A stretch of DNA of 64,000 bases from Bufo bufo (lineage: Eukaryota; Chordata; Amphibia; Anura; Bufonidae). Numbering within the stretch: the first letter of the stretch is position 1; each line of letters opens with the position of its first letter. The notes beneath the pieces are model-generated. The model had not been told where the DNA came from. It saw only the letters and a program-made list of their open reading frames with translations, and made no database searches. The translations under genes were made by a program, and so were the position numbers. Below are positions 1-11,022 of this stretch, in pieces. The stretch is from NCBI RefSeq assembly GCF_905171765.1, contig NC_053390.1, positions 589,336,471 through 589,400,470 of the forward strand, written 5' to 3'.

Positions 1-220
1 AAGTACCATTGAATTCAGTGAGCTCTCTAGGGGGTCTTCACACTTGGCAGATTATGTTGCAGAAATGTTATGTGACTGAAATTCTGTTCCATTCATTTGA
101 ACAGACCTGTTTTGGCAGTGAGCACATAGATTTGTTCAAGCCCCATTCAAGTGAATGGAACGGATTTTCAGTTGCAGAAAACTTCTTCCACAAAATCTGT
201 TATCTGTAAAGGCACCCTCA

Positions 221-698
221 GGCCTCTTTCACACGACCGTATGGCTTTTTCAGTATTTTGCGGTCCGTTTTTCATGGATCCGTTGTTCCATTTTTTGTTT
301 CGGTTGTGTTTCCGTTTCTGTTCTGTTTTTCCGTTCCGTTTTTCCGTATGGCATATACAGTATACAGTAATTACATAGAAAAAATTGGGCTGGGCATAAC
401 ATTTTCAATAGATGGTTCCGCAAAAACGGAACGGATACGGAAGACATACGGATGCATTTCCGTATGCGTTCCGTTTTTTTTCCGGACCCATTGACTTGAA
501 TGGAACCATGGAACGTGATTGGCGGGCAATAATAGGACATGTTCTAGCTTTCAACAAAACGGAAATGGAATGCATACAGAGTACATTCCGTTTTTTTTGC
601 GGAACCATTGAAATGAATGGTTCCGTATACGGACCATATACGGAACGCAAAAAACAGTCCATAAACGGAAGAAAAAAAACGGTCGTGTGAAAGAGGCC
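221..698. mobile_element. Harbinger-like MITE, copy 1
   Basis: Both ends carry the inverted terminal repeat GGCCTCTTTCACACGACCGT. The flanks are TCA and TTA, an imperfect form of the 3-bp TWA duplication typical of PIF/Harbinger elements. The interior is nearly palindromic and full of short CCGTTTT/AAAACGG and GGTTCCG blocks. It has no coding capacity. It is the same family as the element at 4123-4617, which lies in the opposite orientation. Confidence 0.8.
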
Positions 699-701
699 TT
701 A

Positions 702-964
702 GAATGACCCATTCTTTCCCAAATGTCTGTAAAGGCAGGCTAACTGGATCAATGCAGTGGGAATGTAGTTTGAAGAATGAGGCCAGGAGTGATTGTATAA
801 CAGTCTCTTTTTACTAAGTGCAAAGTATAACTTCTGGTACCTTCAATAGCAGCGTATTCAAAGTGCAATCTGTGGCACCAGTAAAAAGGTACGGAGGCAG
901 GTTGGATGGCTGCAACTTAGCACTTTTGGGTGTAGATGTCCACTATCAGTTCTGGACTTGAGCT
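702..964. other. Unassigned sequence between MITEs
   Basis: I recognise no coding region or repeat here. It may be host intergenic sequence or an old, unrecognised repeat. Confidence 0.3.
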
Positions 965-1332
965 TTAGAGGTAACCTGTCACCGGGATTTTGTGTATAGA
1001 GCTGAGGACATGGGTTGCTAGATGGCCGCTAGCACATCCGCAATATCCAGTCCCCATAGCTCTGTGTGCTTTTATTGTGTAAAAAAACCGATTTGATACA
1101 TATGCAAATTAACCTGAGATGAGTCCTGTCCCTGAGATGAGTCCAGCGTGAAGGAGCCTAGCACCGCCCCGCATCCTCAGAATCTCCTTCTTGATCCCCG
1201 ATGTCAGAAAGCTAGAGTGCCATAATCTCGCGATGAGCTATGGGGACTCGGTATTGCGGATGTGCTAGCGTCCATTTAGCAACCCATGTCATCAGCTCTG
1301 AACACAAAATCCCGGTGACAGGTTCCCTTTAA
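965..1332. mobile_element. TTAA-target (Kolobok/T2-type) MITE
   Basis: The right end reads GGTGACAGGTTCCCTTTAA, and the left end is a decayed mirror (TTTAGAGGTAACCTGTCACC). The arms pair internally around GGACATGGGTTGCTA and TAGCAACCCATGTC. The TTAA target and a TTAAAGG start fit T2-type MITEs known from frogs. It is non-coding. Confidence 0.75.
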
Positions 1333-2270
1333 GTGGCCTAGTAGTAGCCTTGGGTGATCTGTGCCTGAGCCGTAATTCCTCACCTTAATGCAGTTTTCAA
1401 CTGTTCTGGTCTCTCAAGTGTTTGCTGGAGACTGGAAATGAAACGTTCTCTTCAGAGAAATCTCTACCAGGAGCAGGAGCTCTGCAGTGTACTTCCTCTC
1501 CTCTCTGTATCTAATCAGCAACTCCCCTTCCTGGCAGGAAGCAGCACCAGCCCACCATTACCAAGAGGAGAGGAACAGGGTGGTTAGTACTGGTCCTGCC
1601 AACCATTTGCCAGCGATATCCCTTACTGGAAGATACGGCCAAGTAACTTGAAATTACAATACATAACAATACGTAATCATAGACACTACAAATAAACAAT
1701 TTGCAGATACCCCCAGGTCTGGAGTACTGCACCAGTACAACTATAATAGAGTCAATCAGTTAAGACCTCTATTGGTACATAAAACAAATGGACAAAGCAG
1801 TATAGGACCACTGACAAAATACCAGATAGATGAGCAGGTAAACACATAGACAAAAAATACCGACCAACGCAGCCACCGCCACCTCATTATGTGTTTAGCC
1901 TCTTTGTTTCAGGGAAGAACCCATCATGAAGGGGCTGGTATTTATTCAAAGTATCGCCAGGCATATGTTTAGAAACACAGGTTTAGTATACCAATTCATT
2001 TACCTTCTATGCATTAGTGCACAAGAATTTCCTTGCATTCTTCATTGATAACAGGAGGAAGTTACGATCTTGCAGACTTACATTGTCATATCTGGTCCAA
2101 TGACCAACCTAGTGCATGTGTCCATTTCATGTATTCCAGGAGTCAGTGTATAATCTCACACATCCGGTCACATCACAACAGGATGTGATATTTAATACTG
2201 ACTAGATATTGACACTGAGGGATAAATGACTTGAAGACTGGTGGGCACATAATATGATCTATGTAAGAGC
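1333..2270. other. Unassigned 0.9-kb stretch
   Basis: I see no recognisable repeat end, coding domain or RNA. The short reading frames lack any known motif. Confidence 0.3.
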
Positions 2271-2966
2271 TTAAAGGGCTTCTGTCACCCCCCCTAAAGT
2301 CATTTTTCATTTTTTGGCTACTTAAAATCCTTAAACTGCGATTTAACAAATATATAGTGCTCTTAATCTTTTTCGTTCAGTAGTTTCTTCAAAAAACAGA
2401 CTTTTATAATATGTAAATTACCTCTCTACCAGCAAGTAGGGCAGCTACTTGCTGGTAGCAGCCGCATGCTCCTATCAAAAAGACGCCCCCTCCTCATGTT
2501 AATTGACAGGGCCAGCAAGCGCTCTCGTCCTCTGGCTGGCCCTGTCTGCGTTTTAAATCTCGCGCCTTCGCCGTACCGGTCTTCAGTCGGCGCAGGCGCA
2601 CTGAGGAAGGAGCGGCCGAGCAAGCGTCCTCCTCTCAGTGCGCCTGCACCGACTGAAGACCGGTACGGCGAAGGCGCGAGATTTAAAACGCAGACAGGGC
2701 CAGCCAGAGGACGAGAGCGCTCGCTGGCCCTGTCAATCAACATGAGGAGGGGGCGTCTTTTTGATAGGAGGATGCGGCTGCTACCAGCAAGTAGCCGCCC
2801 TACTTGCTGGTAGAGAGGTAATTTACATATTATAAAAGTCCGTTTTTTGAAGAAACTACTGAACGAAAAAGATTAAGAGCACTATATATTGTTAAATCGC
2901 AGTATAAGGATTTTAAGTAGCCAAAAAATGAAACATGACTTTAGAGGGGTGTCAGAAGCCCTTTAA
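2271..2966. mobile_element. Palindromic TTAA MITE, family 'GGGCTTCTGTCACC'
   Basis: The ends are TTAAAGGGCTTCTGTCACC and its near-perfect complement, on TTAA. Almost the whole element is one inverted repeat: arms of about 340 bp meet near 2618 and include the hairpin CAGCAAGTAGGGCAGCTACT. The arms differ at few positions, which suggests a young insertion or arm conversion. A second member at 56263-57451 carries an internal insertion. The open frames here are shadows of the palindrome. Confidence 0.88.
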
Positions 2967-3001
2967 GAGATGTCTCCGTCAAGGAGACTTGCCAGCTACA
3001 C

Positions 3002-3435
3002 TTAAAGGGGTCATCTCATGACAGACGATGGGGGCATATTGCTGGGATATGTCCCCATTGTCTTATAGGTGCTGGTCCCACCGCTTGGACCCACACCTAT
3101 ATAGAGAACGGATCCCTGAAAGTGTTGGAGGGCGCATTGTGCATGTGCAGCCTCCCTCCATTTATTTTCTATGGGGCCGCCGTAAATAGCCGAGAGCTGG
3201 CTCGGCTATTTCTGTCAGGCCCATAGAAGTGAATGGGACCGGTGGCTGGTCATGTGCGGTGCGCTCCCATTCACTTCTATGGGGAGAACGCTTGGTGGTG
3301 GCCGGACCGGAGTCCTCCAGCCACCACCTTGCGGGGCTCCGTTCCCGATATAGGTACGGGTCCCAGCAGTATAAGACAATGGGGGCATATCCTAGTAATA
3401 TTCCCCCATTGTTTGAGATGAGACAACCCCTTTAA
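3002..3435. mobile_element. TTAA MITE, family 'GGGGTCATCTCATG'
   Basis: It starts TTAAAGGGGTCATCTCATG and ends ATGAGACAACCCCTTTAA. The arms share ACAATGGGGGCATAT blocks. It is non-coding and T2-type by its ends and target. Confidence 0.82.
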
Positions 3436-3560
3436 GGCCCCTTTTACACTGGCCAAGCATTGGCAAGATAATCACTAACAAGCATTCATATGAACGCTCG
3501 TTAGCGATGATCTGCTGGTGTAATATGATTGTTTGTGCGCTCACCAGAATCATTGTTTGC
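3436..3560. mobile_element. Harbinger-like MITE left-end fragment
   Basis: It begins GGCCCCTTTTACACTGGCC next to TTAA/TAA, resembling the left ends of the other Harbinger-like MITEs here. No matching right end is found, so it looks truncated. Confidence 0.5.
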
Positions 3561-3729
3561 AGGTGATTGACTTCAAAGCCCAGAATGAGCAGGAGTTTAA
3601 ATGAATGACATACACGTTTTACCGAATCTTTTCCCATAAAACTATATATCAATCTGCTCAGCTCCTCCTGCTCTATAACATGATGCTGGCAGATTGCACT
3701 GCATTTTTATGGTGACAGGTTCTCTTTAA
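3561..3729. mobile_element. TTAA MITE right-end fragment
   Basis: It ends GGTGACAGGTTCTCTTTAA, closely like the right end of the 965-1332 element. No left end is present, so it is truncated. Confidence 0.6.
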
Positions 3730-4122
3730 ATAAACATGACTTATGTTTCTGGTGGCGGTTGCACTCTCAAAGGTGTGTGTAATGCAGTGAAAAATACAAA
3801 AAACAAATGTGCATTTGTAGAATGAAACGAAGAAAATATATGGGTTGGTTTGAAGTTTTTGACTTGAGTGGTATGAAATTGTCATCTATATAGGTAGAAG
3901 TTGCCCATAAGTGAATAAATTGTGCAATCAAAATAATTTTTGGGCTTTCTGCCCCCCAAAAAAATCATTCATATGCAAACCAGCTGGGAACAGGTTAGCA
4001 AATATATAAGTAGCTGGTAAACAGGAGACAGTAGGAGACATTTAAACAAGACTGCTATCCAAAGAGCTAGAGAATGCAGGGGGCGAGAACATATTGTTCA
4101 TTGTTTTACTGTCCACATTTAA
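3730..4122. other. Unassigned AT-rich sequence
   Basis: No recognisable gene or element. The last three bases supply the TAA target of the next MITE. Confidence 0.3.
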
Positions 4123-4617
4123 GGCCCCTGCACACGGGCGTTTTTTTTTCCCCGTTTACTGGCCGTTTTTTTGCGTTCCGTATACGGTCCGTATACGGAA
4201 CCATTCATTTCAATGGTTCCGCAAAAAAAACGGAATGTACTCCGTATGCATTCCTTTTCCGTATTTCCTTTTTTCCGTTCCGTTCTAACATAGAACTTGT
4301 CCTATTATTGCCCGCAAATCACGTTCCGTGGCTCCATTCAAGTCAATGGGTCCGCCAAAAAAACGAAACACATACGGAAATGCATCCGTATGTCTTCCGT
4401 TTCTGTTCCGTTTTTTGCTGAACCATCTATTGAAAATGTTATGCCCAGCCCAATTTTATCTATGTAATTACTGTATACTGTATATGCCATACGGAAAAAC
4501 GGAACGGAAAAACGGAACAGAAACGGAAACACAACAGAAACAAAAAACGGAACAACGGATCCGTGAAAAACGGACTGCAAAACACTGAAAAAGCCATACG
4601 GTCGTGTGCAATAAGCC
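4123..4617. mobile_element. Harbinger-like MITE, copy 2 (inverted relative to copy 1)
   Basis: It is flanked by TAA on both sides. Its interior matches the complement of 221-698; for example CCATCTATTGAAAATGTT here pairs with AACATTTTCAATAGATGG there. It is non-coding. Confidence 0.82.
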
Positions 4618-4654
4618 TAAGGCAGAGAATGTATATGGGGTAGTTTAACCCCTT

Positions 4655-5515
4655 AAGGACATAGGACGTACCGGTACGCCCTATTTCCCGAGTCCTTAAG
4701 GACCAAGGACGTACCGGTACGTCCTAACTTTTAAATCGGGATTCCGGCGCCCGAGGGGTTAAACGGAACGGGATTTCGGCTGAAATCCTTCAGCCGGCAT
4801 CCTGTGACAACGCCAGGGGGGTGATGTGACCCCCCCCGTGTCGGCGATCGCAGCAAACCGCAGGTCAATTAAGACCTGCGGTTTGCTGCGCTTTTTGCAG
4901 TTTCTGATGCCCGCGGTCCCTGACCGCGGGGATCAGAAACTTTAGAGTGGCTAAAATCGCAGGCGGTGGGGGGCGTTGCGGGAGGCGGGCGGTGCGGCAG
5001 GCGGGATCGCGATCCCCCGCCCGCCTCCCCATGAATGATCGTTGGCTTCTAGTGGTTATACCAGGGTGCCAGCACATTGCTGGCACCCTGGTATAAACGG
5101 CTGACATCTGTGCAGATGTCAGCCGTTTAACCCTTTCCATACCGCGGTCCGTACGGACCGCTGTATGGAAAAAGTTAACTGTCATCGTTCAGGGAGCTCC
5201 CTCCCTCTCCATCGGGGGGCTGCTGTGCCTTTGCAGCCCCCCGATGGAGAGGGAGAGAGCCCCCAGAGAGCCCCCCTCAGCCCCGTGCTTACCCTTCCCC
5301 GTCTGCGAAGTTCTGAGCAGACGGGGAGGGTTCCCATGGCAACAGGACGCCTGCTCAGGCGTCCTGCTGTCCATGGTGCTGAACAGATCTATGCTGAAAT
5401 CATAGATCTGTTCAGTGTAAGTAAAATACAGTACAGAACAATATATATTGTACTGTACTGTATTATACAGACATCAGACCCACTGGATCTTCAAGAACCA
5501 AGCGGGTCTGGGTCA
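4655..5515. repeat. Chain of about eleven consecutive hairpins
   Basis: Perfect or near-perfect inverted repeats follow each other with little spacing. Examples: the palindrome AGGACGTACCGGTACGTCCT; GCAAACCGCAGGTC and its complement (4853-4886); TACCAGGGTGCCAGCA and complement (5059-5094); AAACGGCTGACATCTG and complement (5095-5130); CCCTCTCCATCGGGGGGCTG (5203-5255); ACAGGACGCCTG (about 5341-5374); GAACAGATCTATG (5382-5414); an AT-rich arm pair near 5430-5464. No protein is supported. Transcribed, this stretch would fold into a row of stems. Confidence 0.85.
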
Positions 5516-5594
5516 AAAAAATGTAAAAAAAAAGTGAAAAAAGTTAAGATAAAAAAAAAAACATTTATCACTGAATAAAAATTAAAAAAATAAA

Positions 5595-6480
5595 ATAAAC
5601 TACACATATTAGGTATCGCCGCGTCCGTAACGACCTGATCTATAAAATGGTCATGTTACTTTCCCCGCACGGTGAACGCCATAAAAATAAAAAAATAAAA
5701 ACTATGAGAAAATTGAAATTTTGCCCACCTTACTTCCCAAAAAAGGTAATAAAAGTGATCAAAAAAGTCGCATGTACGCCAAAATAGTACCAATCAAACC
5801 GTCATCTCATCCCTCAAAAAATGAGACCCTACTCAAGATAATCGCCCAAAAGCTGAAAAAACTATGGCTCTTAGACTATGGAAACACTAAAACATGATAT
5901 TTTTTTGTTTCAAAAATGAAATCATTGTGTAAAACTTACATAAATAAAAAAAAGTATACATATTAGGTATCGCCGCGTCCGTATCGACCGGCTCTATAAA
6001 AATATCACATGACCTAACCCCTCAGATGACCACCGTAAAAAAATAAAAATAAAAACAGTGTAAAAAAAGCCATTTTTTGCCATCTTACGTCACAAAAAGT
6101 GTAATAGCAAGCGATCAAAAAGTCATATGCACCCCAAAATAGTGCCAATCAAACCGTCATCTCATCCCACAAAAAATGAGACCCTACTCAAGATAATCGC
6201 CCAAAAACTGAAAAAACTATGGCTCTTAGACTATGGAGACACTAAAACATTTTTTGGGTTTTAAAAATGAAGTTATTGTATAAAACTTACATAAATAAAA
6301 ATGTATACATATTAGGTATCGCCGCGTCCGTGACAACCTGCTCTATAAAATTACCCCATGATCTAACCTGTCAAATGAATGTTGTAAATAACAAAAAAAA
6401 AACGTGCCAAAAAAGCTATTTCTTGTTACCTTGCTGCACAAAAAGTGTAATATAGAGCAACCAAAAATCATATGTACCCT
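5595..6480. repeat. Tandem repeat, period about 350 bp
   Basis: The phrase ATTAGGTATCGCCGCGTCCG recurs near 5608, 5960 and 6311, followed each time by similar sequence including CCAATCAAACCGTCATCTCA in the first two copies. About two and a half copies are present inside the large TTAA element. Confidence 0.85.
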
Positions 6481-7769
6481 AAACTAGTACCAACAAAACT
6501 GCCACCCTATCCCGTAGTTTCTAAAATGGAGTCACTTTTTTGGAGTTTCCACTCTAGGGGTGCATCAGGGGGGCTTCAAATGGGACATGGTGTCAAAAAA
6601 ACCAGTCCAGCAAAATCTGCCTTCCAAAAACCGTATGGCATTCCTTTCCTTCTGCGCCCTGCCGTGTGCCTGTACAGCTGTTTACGACCACATATGGGGT
6701 GTTTCTGTAAACTACAGAATCAGGGCCATCAATAATGAGTTTTGTTTGGCTGTTAACCCTTGCTTTGTAACTGGAAAAAAAATATTAAAATGGAAAATCT
6801 GCCAAAAATTTGAAATTTTGAAATTGTGTCTCTATTTTCCATTAAATCTTGTGCAACACCTAAAGGGTTAGCAACGTTTGTAAAATCAGTTTTGAATACC
6901 TTGAAGGGTGTAGTTTCTTAAATGGGGTCACTTTTATGGAGTTTCTACTCTAGGGGTGCATCAGGGGGGCTTCAAATGGGACATGGTGTCAAAAAAACAG
7001 TCCAGCAAAATCGGCCTTCCAAAAACCAAACGGCGCACCTTTCACTCTACGCCCTACTGTGTGCCCGTACAGTAGTTTACGGCCACATATGGGGTGTTTC
7101 TGTAAACAGCAGAGTCAGGGCAATAAAGATACAGTCTTGTTTGGCTGTTAACCCTTGCTTTGTTAGTGGAAAAAATGGGTTAAAATTGAAAATTAGGCAA
7201 AAAAATGAAATTCTCAAATTTCATCCCCATTTGCCAATAACTCTTGTGCAACACCTAAAGGGTTAACGATAGGGATCGACCGATATTGATTTTTTAGGGC
7301 CGATACCGATAGTTTGTGAACTTTCAGGCCGATAGCCGATAATTTATACCGATATTCTGGGAATTTTCATTTTTGAGAAAAAAAAAAAATTCCTACACAA
7401 ATCTGCTGAAAATTAATATGTTTATTGTTAATGTGTATTTTTTTTTTATAAATCTTTTTCATTTATAATTAATATTTTTGTGTTTTTTTTTTACTAACTT
7501 TTAACCCCCTTAGGGACTAGAACCTTTGTCCTATTCACCCTGATAGATCTCTATCAGGGTGAATAGGATCTCACACTGTCCCTGCTGCTCTGTGCATAGT
7601 GCACACAGCAGCATGGAGCTGAACATGGCAGCCAGGGCTTCAATAGCGTCCTGGCTGCCATGGTAACCGATCGGAGCCCCAGGCTTACACAGCTGGGGCT
7701 CCGATCGGAGGAGCAGGGGAGAGGGGATCCTGTGGCCACTGCCACCAATGATTAATACTGGGTGGGGGG

Positions 7770-7900
7770 GGGGGGGGGGCGCACTGCGCCACCAATGTTT
7801 TTACTATTGGCCGGGATTGGGATGGGGGTGGGGGGCGCACTGCGCCACCAATGATTAATACTGGGGGGCTTGGGGGGGCGCACTGCGCCACCAATGAAGA
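7770..7900 (-). repeat. Three short units sharing the GGTGGCGCAGTGCGCC core
   Basis: GCGCACTGCGCCACCAATG occurs three times, separated by G-rich linkers. The same core, in longer arrays, makes up the minisatellite at 31373-34790 and the inverted array at 35042-35412. This links the hAT MITE here to that unit. Confidence 0.85.
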
Positions 7901-7913
7901 TAAGTCTATCGAT

Positions 7914-8099
7914 CATTCATATACAGGAGGCGGGAGCTGGCTGCAGAATCACATAGCCGGCTCCCGACCTCTATCAGCGGTAGCTGCGATCCGCGGCACC
8001 TGAGGAGTTAACTACCGCGGACCGCAGCTATTGCTCATAGAGGTCGGGAGCCGGCTATGTGATTCTGCAGCCAGCTCCCGCCTCCTGTATATATGAATG
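7914..8099. repeat. Palindrome 'ACAGGAGGCGGG'
   Basis: Arms of about 80 bp meet near 8006 with CCGCGG around the centre. The outer part reads TATACAGGAGGCGGGAGCTG. The same palindrome type recurs at 35421-35616, and one arm of it at about 15915-16006. Confidence 0.88.
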
Positions 8100-9543
8100 A
8101 ATGAAAGGCTTATCTTCATTGGTGGCGCAGCGGCCACAGCCCCTCCCCTCCTCTTATGTTCTATCCCCTCATTGGCGGCAGCGGCAGCAGCAGCACAGGG
8201 GGAGGAGACACTGCTTCCTTCTCCCCTGTGCTGCGGAGGGAACACAGAGAGCGCTGTCAGCAGCGCGTTCTGTGTTCCCCATACGTTATCGGTATATCGG
8301 CAAAATTGATGCCGATAACGTTGAAAATCCTCAATATCGGCCGATAATATCGGCCAAACCGATAATCGGTCGATCCCTAGTTAACGACGTATGTAAAATC
8401 AGTTTTGAATACCTTGAGGGGTGTAGTTTCTTAGATGGGGTCACTTTTAGGGAGTTTCTCCTCTAGGGGTGCATCAGGGGGCTTCAAATGGGACATGGTG
8501 TCAAAAAACCAGTCCATAAAAATCAGCCTTCCAAAAACCATACGGCGCACCTTTCCCTCTACGCCCCGCTGTGTGGCCGTACAGTAGTTTACGGCCACAT
8601 ATTGGGTGTTTCTGTAAACGGCAGAGTCAGGGCAATAAAGATACAATCTTGTTTGGCTGTTAACCCTTGCTTTGTTAGTGGAAAAAATGGGTTAAAATGA
8701 AAAATTAGACAAAAAAATTAAATTCTCAAATTTCCTCCCCATTTGCCAATAACTCTTGTGCAACACCTAAAGGGTTAATAATGTATGCAAAATCAGTTTT
8801 GAATACCTTGAGGGGTGTAGTTTCTTAGATGGGGTCATTTTTGGGTGGTTTCTATTATGTAAGCCTCGCAAATCGACTTCAGACCTGAACTGGTCCCTAA
8901 AAATTGGTCCCTAATAAACTTCTAAGCCTTATAACATCCCCAAAAAATAAAATATCATTCCCAAAACAATTCACACATGAAGTAGACATATGGGGAATGT
9001 AAAGTCATCACAATTTTTTGGGGTATTACTATGTATTACAGAAGTAGAGAAACTGAAACTTTGAAATTTGCAAATTTTTCCAAATTTTTGGTAAATTAGG
9101 TATTTTTTTTGTGCAAAAAAAATAATTTTTTTGACTTCATTTTACCAGTGTCATGAAGTACAATATGTGACGAAAAAACAATCTCAGAATGGCCTGGATA
9201 AGTCAAAGCGTTTTAAAGTTATTAGCACTTAAAGTGACACTGGTCAGATTTCCAAAAAATGGCCTGGTCCTTAAGGTGAAAATGAGCCCGGTCCTTAAGG
9301 GGTTAACACAAAGGGAAATAGCTAATGTTTAATTTACTAAGGAGAGCTGATCTGTTCTTGTACATCTGTAATACTTTGGTACACATGAAACACCTTTTTA
9401 TGGATATACAATGCATTCAGAAAGTCTTCAGACCCTTTCACTTTTTTCACATTTTGTTATGTTGCGGCCTTGTCCAAAAATAAAAAAAGTTTGTCCCTAT
9501 CATTATGCACTCCGTACCCCATATTGACAAATTGAAAACAGAG

Positions 9544-9630
9544 GCGGTCATTTATCAAACTGGTGTGAAGTAGAATTGGCTTAGTTGCCTGTAGCAACCA
9601 ATCATATTCCACCTTTCATTTTTCCAAAGG
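9544..9630. mobile_element. Short interspersed fragment in the Tc1 arm
   Basis: GTAGCAACCAATCATATTCC and its neighbours are not part of the usual Tc1 arm. I recall this phrase as a dispersed frog repeat, but cannot assign a family from the sequence alone. Confidence 0.4.
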
Positions 9631-10351
9631 ACCCCAAGAATGTTCAAAATCTTGGCTAATTTATTGAAAAGGAAAAACTAATATATTGCATTGACCCTAT
9701 TCAGACCCTTTACTCAGTACTTAGTTGAAGCACTTCAGACTGTGATTAAAGCCTCCAATTTCTTCGTATTTATGCCACAAAGTTTGCATCTGGACGTAAG
9801 AATTTTACGCCATTCTTGTCTGCAGATCCTCTCTTGTCTGCAGATCATCTCTTTGTGAGGTTGGATGGGGACCATCAGTGAACAGCAATTTCAGGTCTCT
9901 CCAGAGATGTTGCATTAGGGCCACTGAAGGACATTCACAGAGTTTTCTCCAAACCACTCATGTGTTGTATTGACTTTGTGCTTAGGGTTATTGTCTTGTT
10001 GGAAGGCAAACTTTTGGCCCTGTCTGAGGTCCAGAACACTCTGGATCAGGTTTTCATTAGGAATATCTCTGTACTTTGCACCATTCAGCTTTCCCTCAGT
10101 CATCCTGTCCCAGCCGCTGAGAAACACCCCCACAGCATGATGCTGGCACCACCATGCTTAACTACAGGGGTTGTATTGGGCAGGTGATGATCAATGCCTT
10201 GTTTCCTCCAGACATGGTGCTTAGAATTGAGACCAAAGATTTCAATCTTGGTTTCATCAGACCAGAAAATCTTGTTTCTTATAGTCCAAGAGTCCTTTAG
10301 GTGCTTTTTATTGCAACCAGTGTGGGCTTTCATGTGTCTTTTATTGAGGAG

Positions 10352-11022
10352 AAAATAGAAGAAATAGAAAATGCACTCCACTAAGGGAAGGTGCCATGGT
10401 ATAAGGGTGTAAACCCACTATAGTCAATATGAATGAAACCATGCACTCTCAAAATGATATGCAAAGGTAGGTTTAATGTAATGCTCCTTTATACCAAACC
10501 AGGTATATATCTCAAAATACAAAAAAGGAAAAACATTTGTTATCAAAAAATAAAAATCAACAAATCAAAAAATCAACCAAATCTCTGTTTGTAATTTTAG
10601 TGAAGCACTCTATATTGCGATGGCTGGGGGAGACATTTCGGTCCGATAGACCTTTATCAAAGCATCGCTGTAATAAACAAAATATTATAAAAATATATTA
10701 AGAATTGGTAGTAAATTATAGGTATAAATAGTAAGGAGGAAGTTAAAAGTAAACGAAATCATGAAAATTAGCTATAAGTACAGGGAAATACGAAATAATG
10801 TCCAATGAGAAATAAGGTTTAGGTAATATATAGCTAGAGGGCTACAATAATGTCACAGAGCATGAAGTATTGGTGGATCAGGAGTAGAGGTATGGGCAGT
10901 AAGGTGAGAGCATAAAGAACAAAGATAGTAGTGAGATAGGATACAGGGGGCATGTATGGTATAAGGTGTAGTAGACAAACTGAAATACTTTCACAGGGAG
11001 AAAGTGTTGTAATAAAGGTGGA
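10352..11022 (-). mobile_element. PLE-like insert with 13-bp target duplication
   Basis: It is flanked by TTTTATTGAGGAG at 10339-10351 and 11023-11035. Removing it restores a continuous Tc1 sequence. It has no coding domain. Its middle holds a hammerhead-like motif (10617-10669, minus strand), as do the PLEs elsewhere in this window, so I read it as a PLE-derived or PLE-mobilised fragment. The duplication is seen directly; the family is inference. Confidence 0.6.
10617..10669 (-). ncRNA. Hammerhead-ribozyme-like motif
   Basis: On the minus strand an outer stem GCGATG/CATCGC encloses TTTGATAA, a stem GGTC-TATCG-GACC, then GAAA. This resembles the hammerhead core (CUGANGA, stem II, GAAA), but the first box deviates (UUGAUAA), so activity is doubtful. 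Penelope-like elements are known to carry hammerheads. Confidence 0.45.

Larger units (their letters stand above)
7270..8379. mobile_element. hAT-type MITE with perfect 8-bp duplication
   Basis: The ends are TAGGGATCGACCGAT and ATCGGTCGATCCCTA, flanked by GTTAACGA at 7262-7269 and 8380-8387. The 8-bp duplication and end type fit hAT. The interior has perfect hairpins (7530-7569, 7629-7661, 7667-7708), three minisatellite-like units, a 186-bp palindrome and a GATA/CGATA-rich right arm. It has no transposase. It interrupts the 395-bp tandem repeat, so it is younger than that array. Confidence 0.93.
6500..8870. repeat. Tandem repeat, period about 395 bp, interrupted by a hAT MITE
   Basis: Units beginning GTAGTTTCT...GGGGTCA start near 6514, 6910, 8422 and 8817. 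After removing the 1110-bp hAT MITE and one 8-bp duplication, spacing is 394-396 bp. Each unit holds GGTGCATCAGGGGG, TTACGGCCACATAT and CACCTAAAGGGTTA. The last unit is partial. The reading frames in each unit decay separately, so I do not call a gene. Confidence 0.87.
4645..9306. mobile_element. Large non-autonomous TTAA element with CCTTAAGGACC ends
   Basis: The 4.66-kb unit begins TTAACCCCTTAAGGACATAG and ends GGTCCTTAAGGGGTTAA. TTAA at both edges fits Kolobok or piggyBac target choice; which superfamily is not decided by the sequence. It has no transposase. From left to right it holds a hairpin chain, a block of about 350-bp tandem repeats, a block of about 395-bp tandem repeats interrupted by a hAT MITE, and a unique AT-rich right arm. 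Similar internal pieces reappear at 14131-14598 and near 16050-16170. Confidence 0.82.

Noticed and set aside
2426..2813. Frames of 105 and 115 codons on opposite strands
   Set aside because: They mirror each other across the palindrome and share the same residues; this is a MITE, not two genes.
4865..5185. 106-codon minus-strand frame
   Set aside because: It is confined to the hairpin chain and follows the stems, not a protein pattern.
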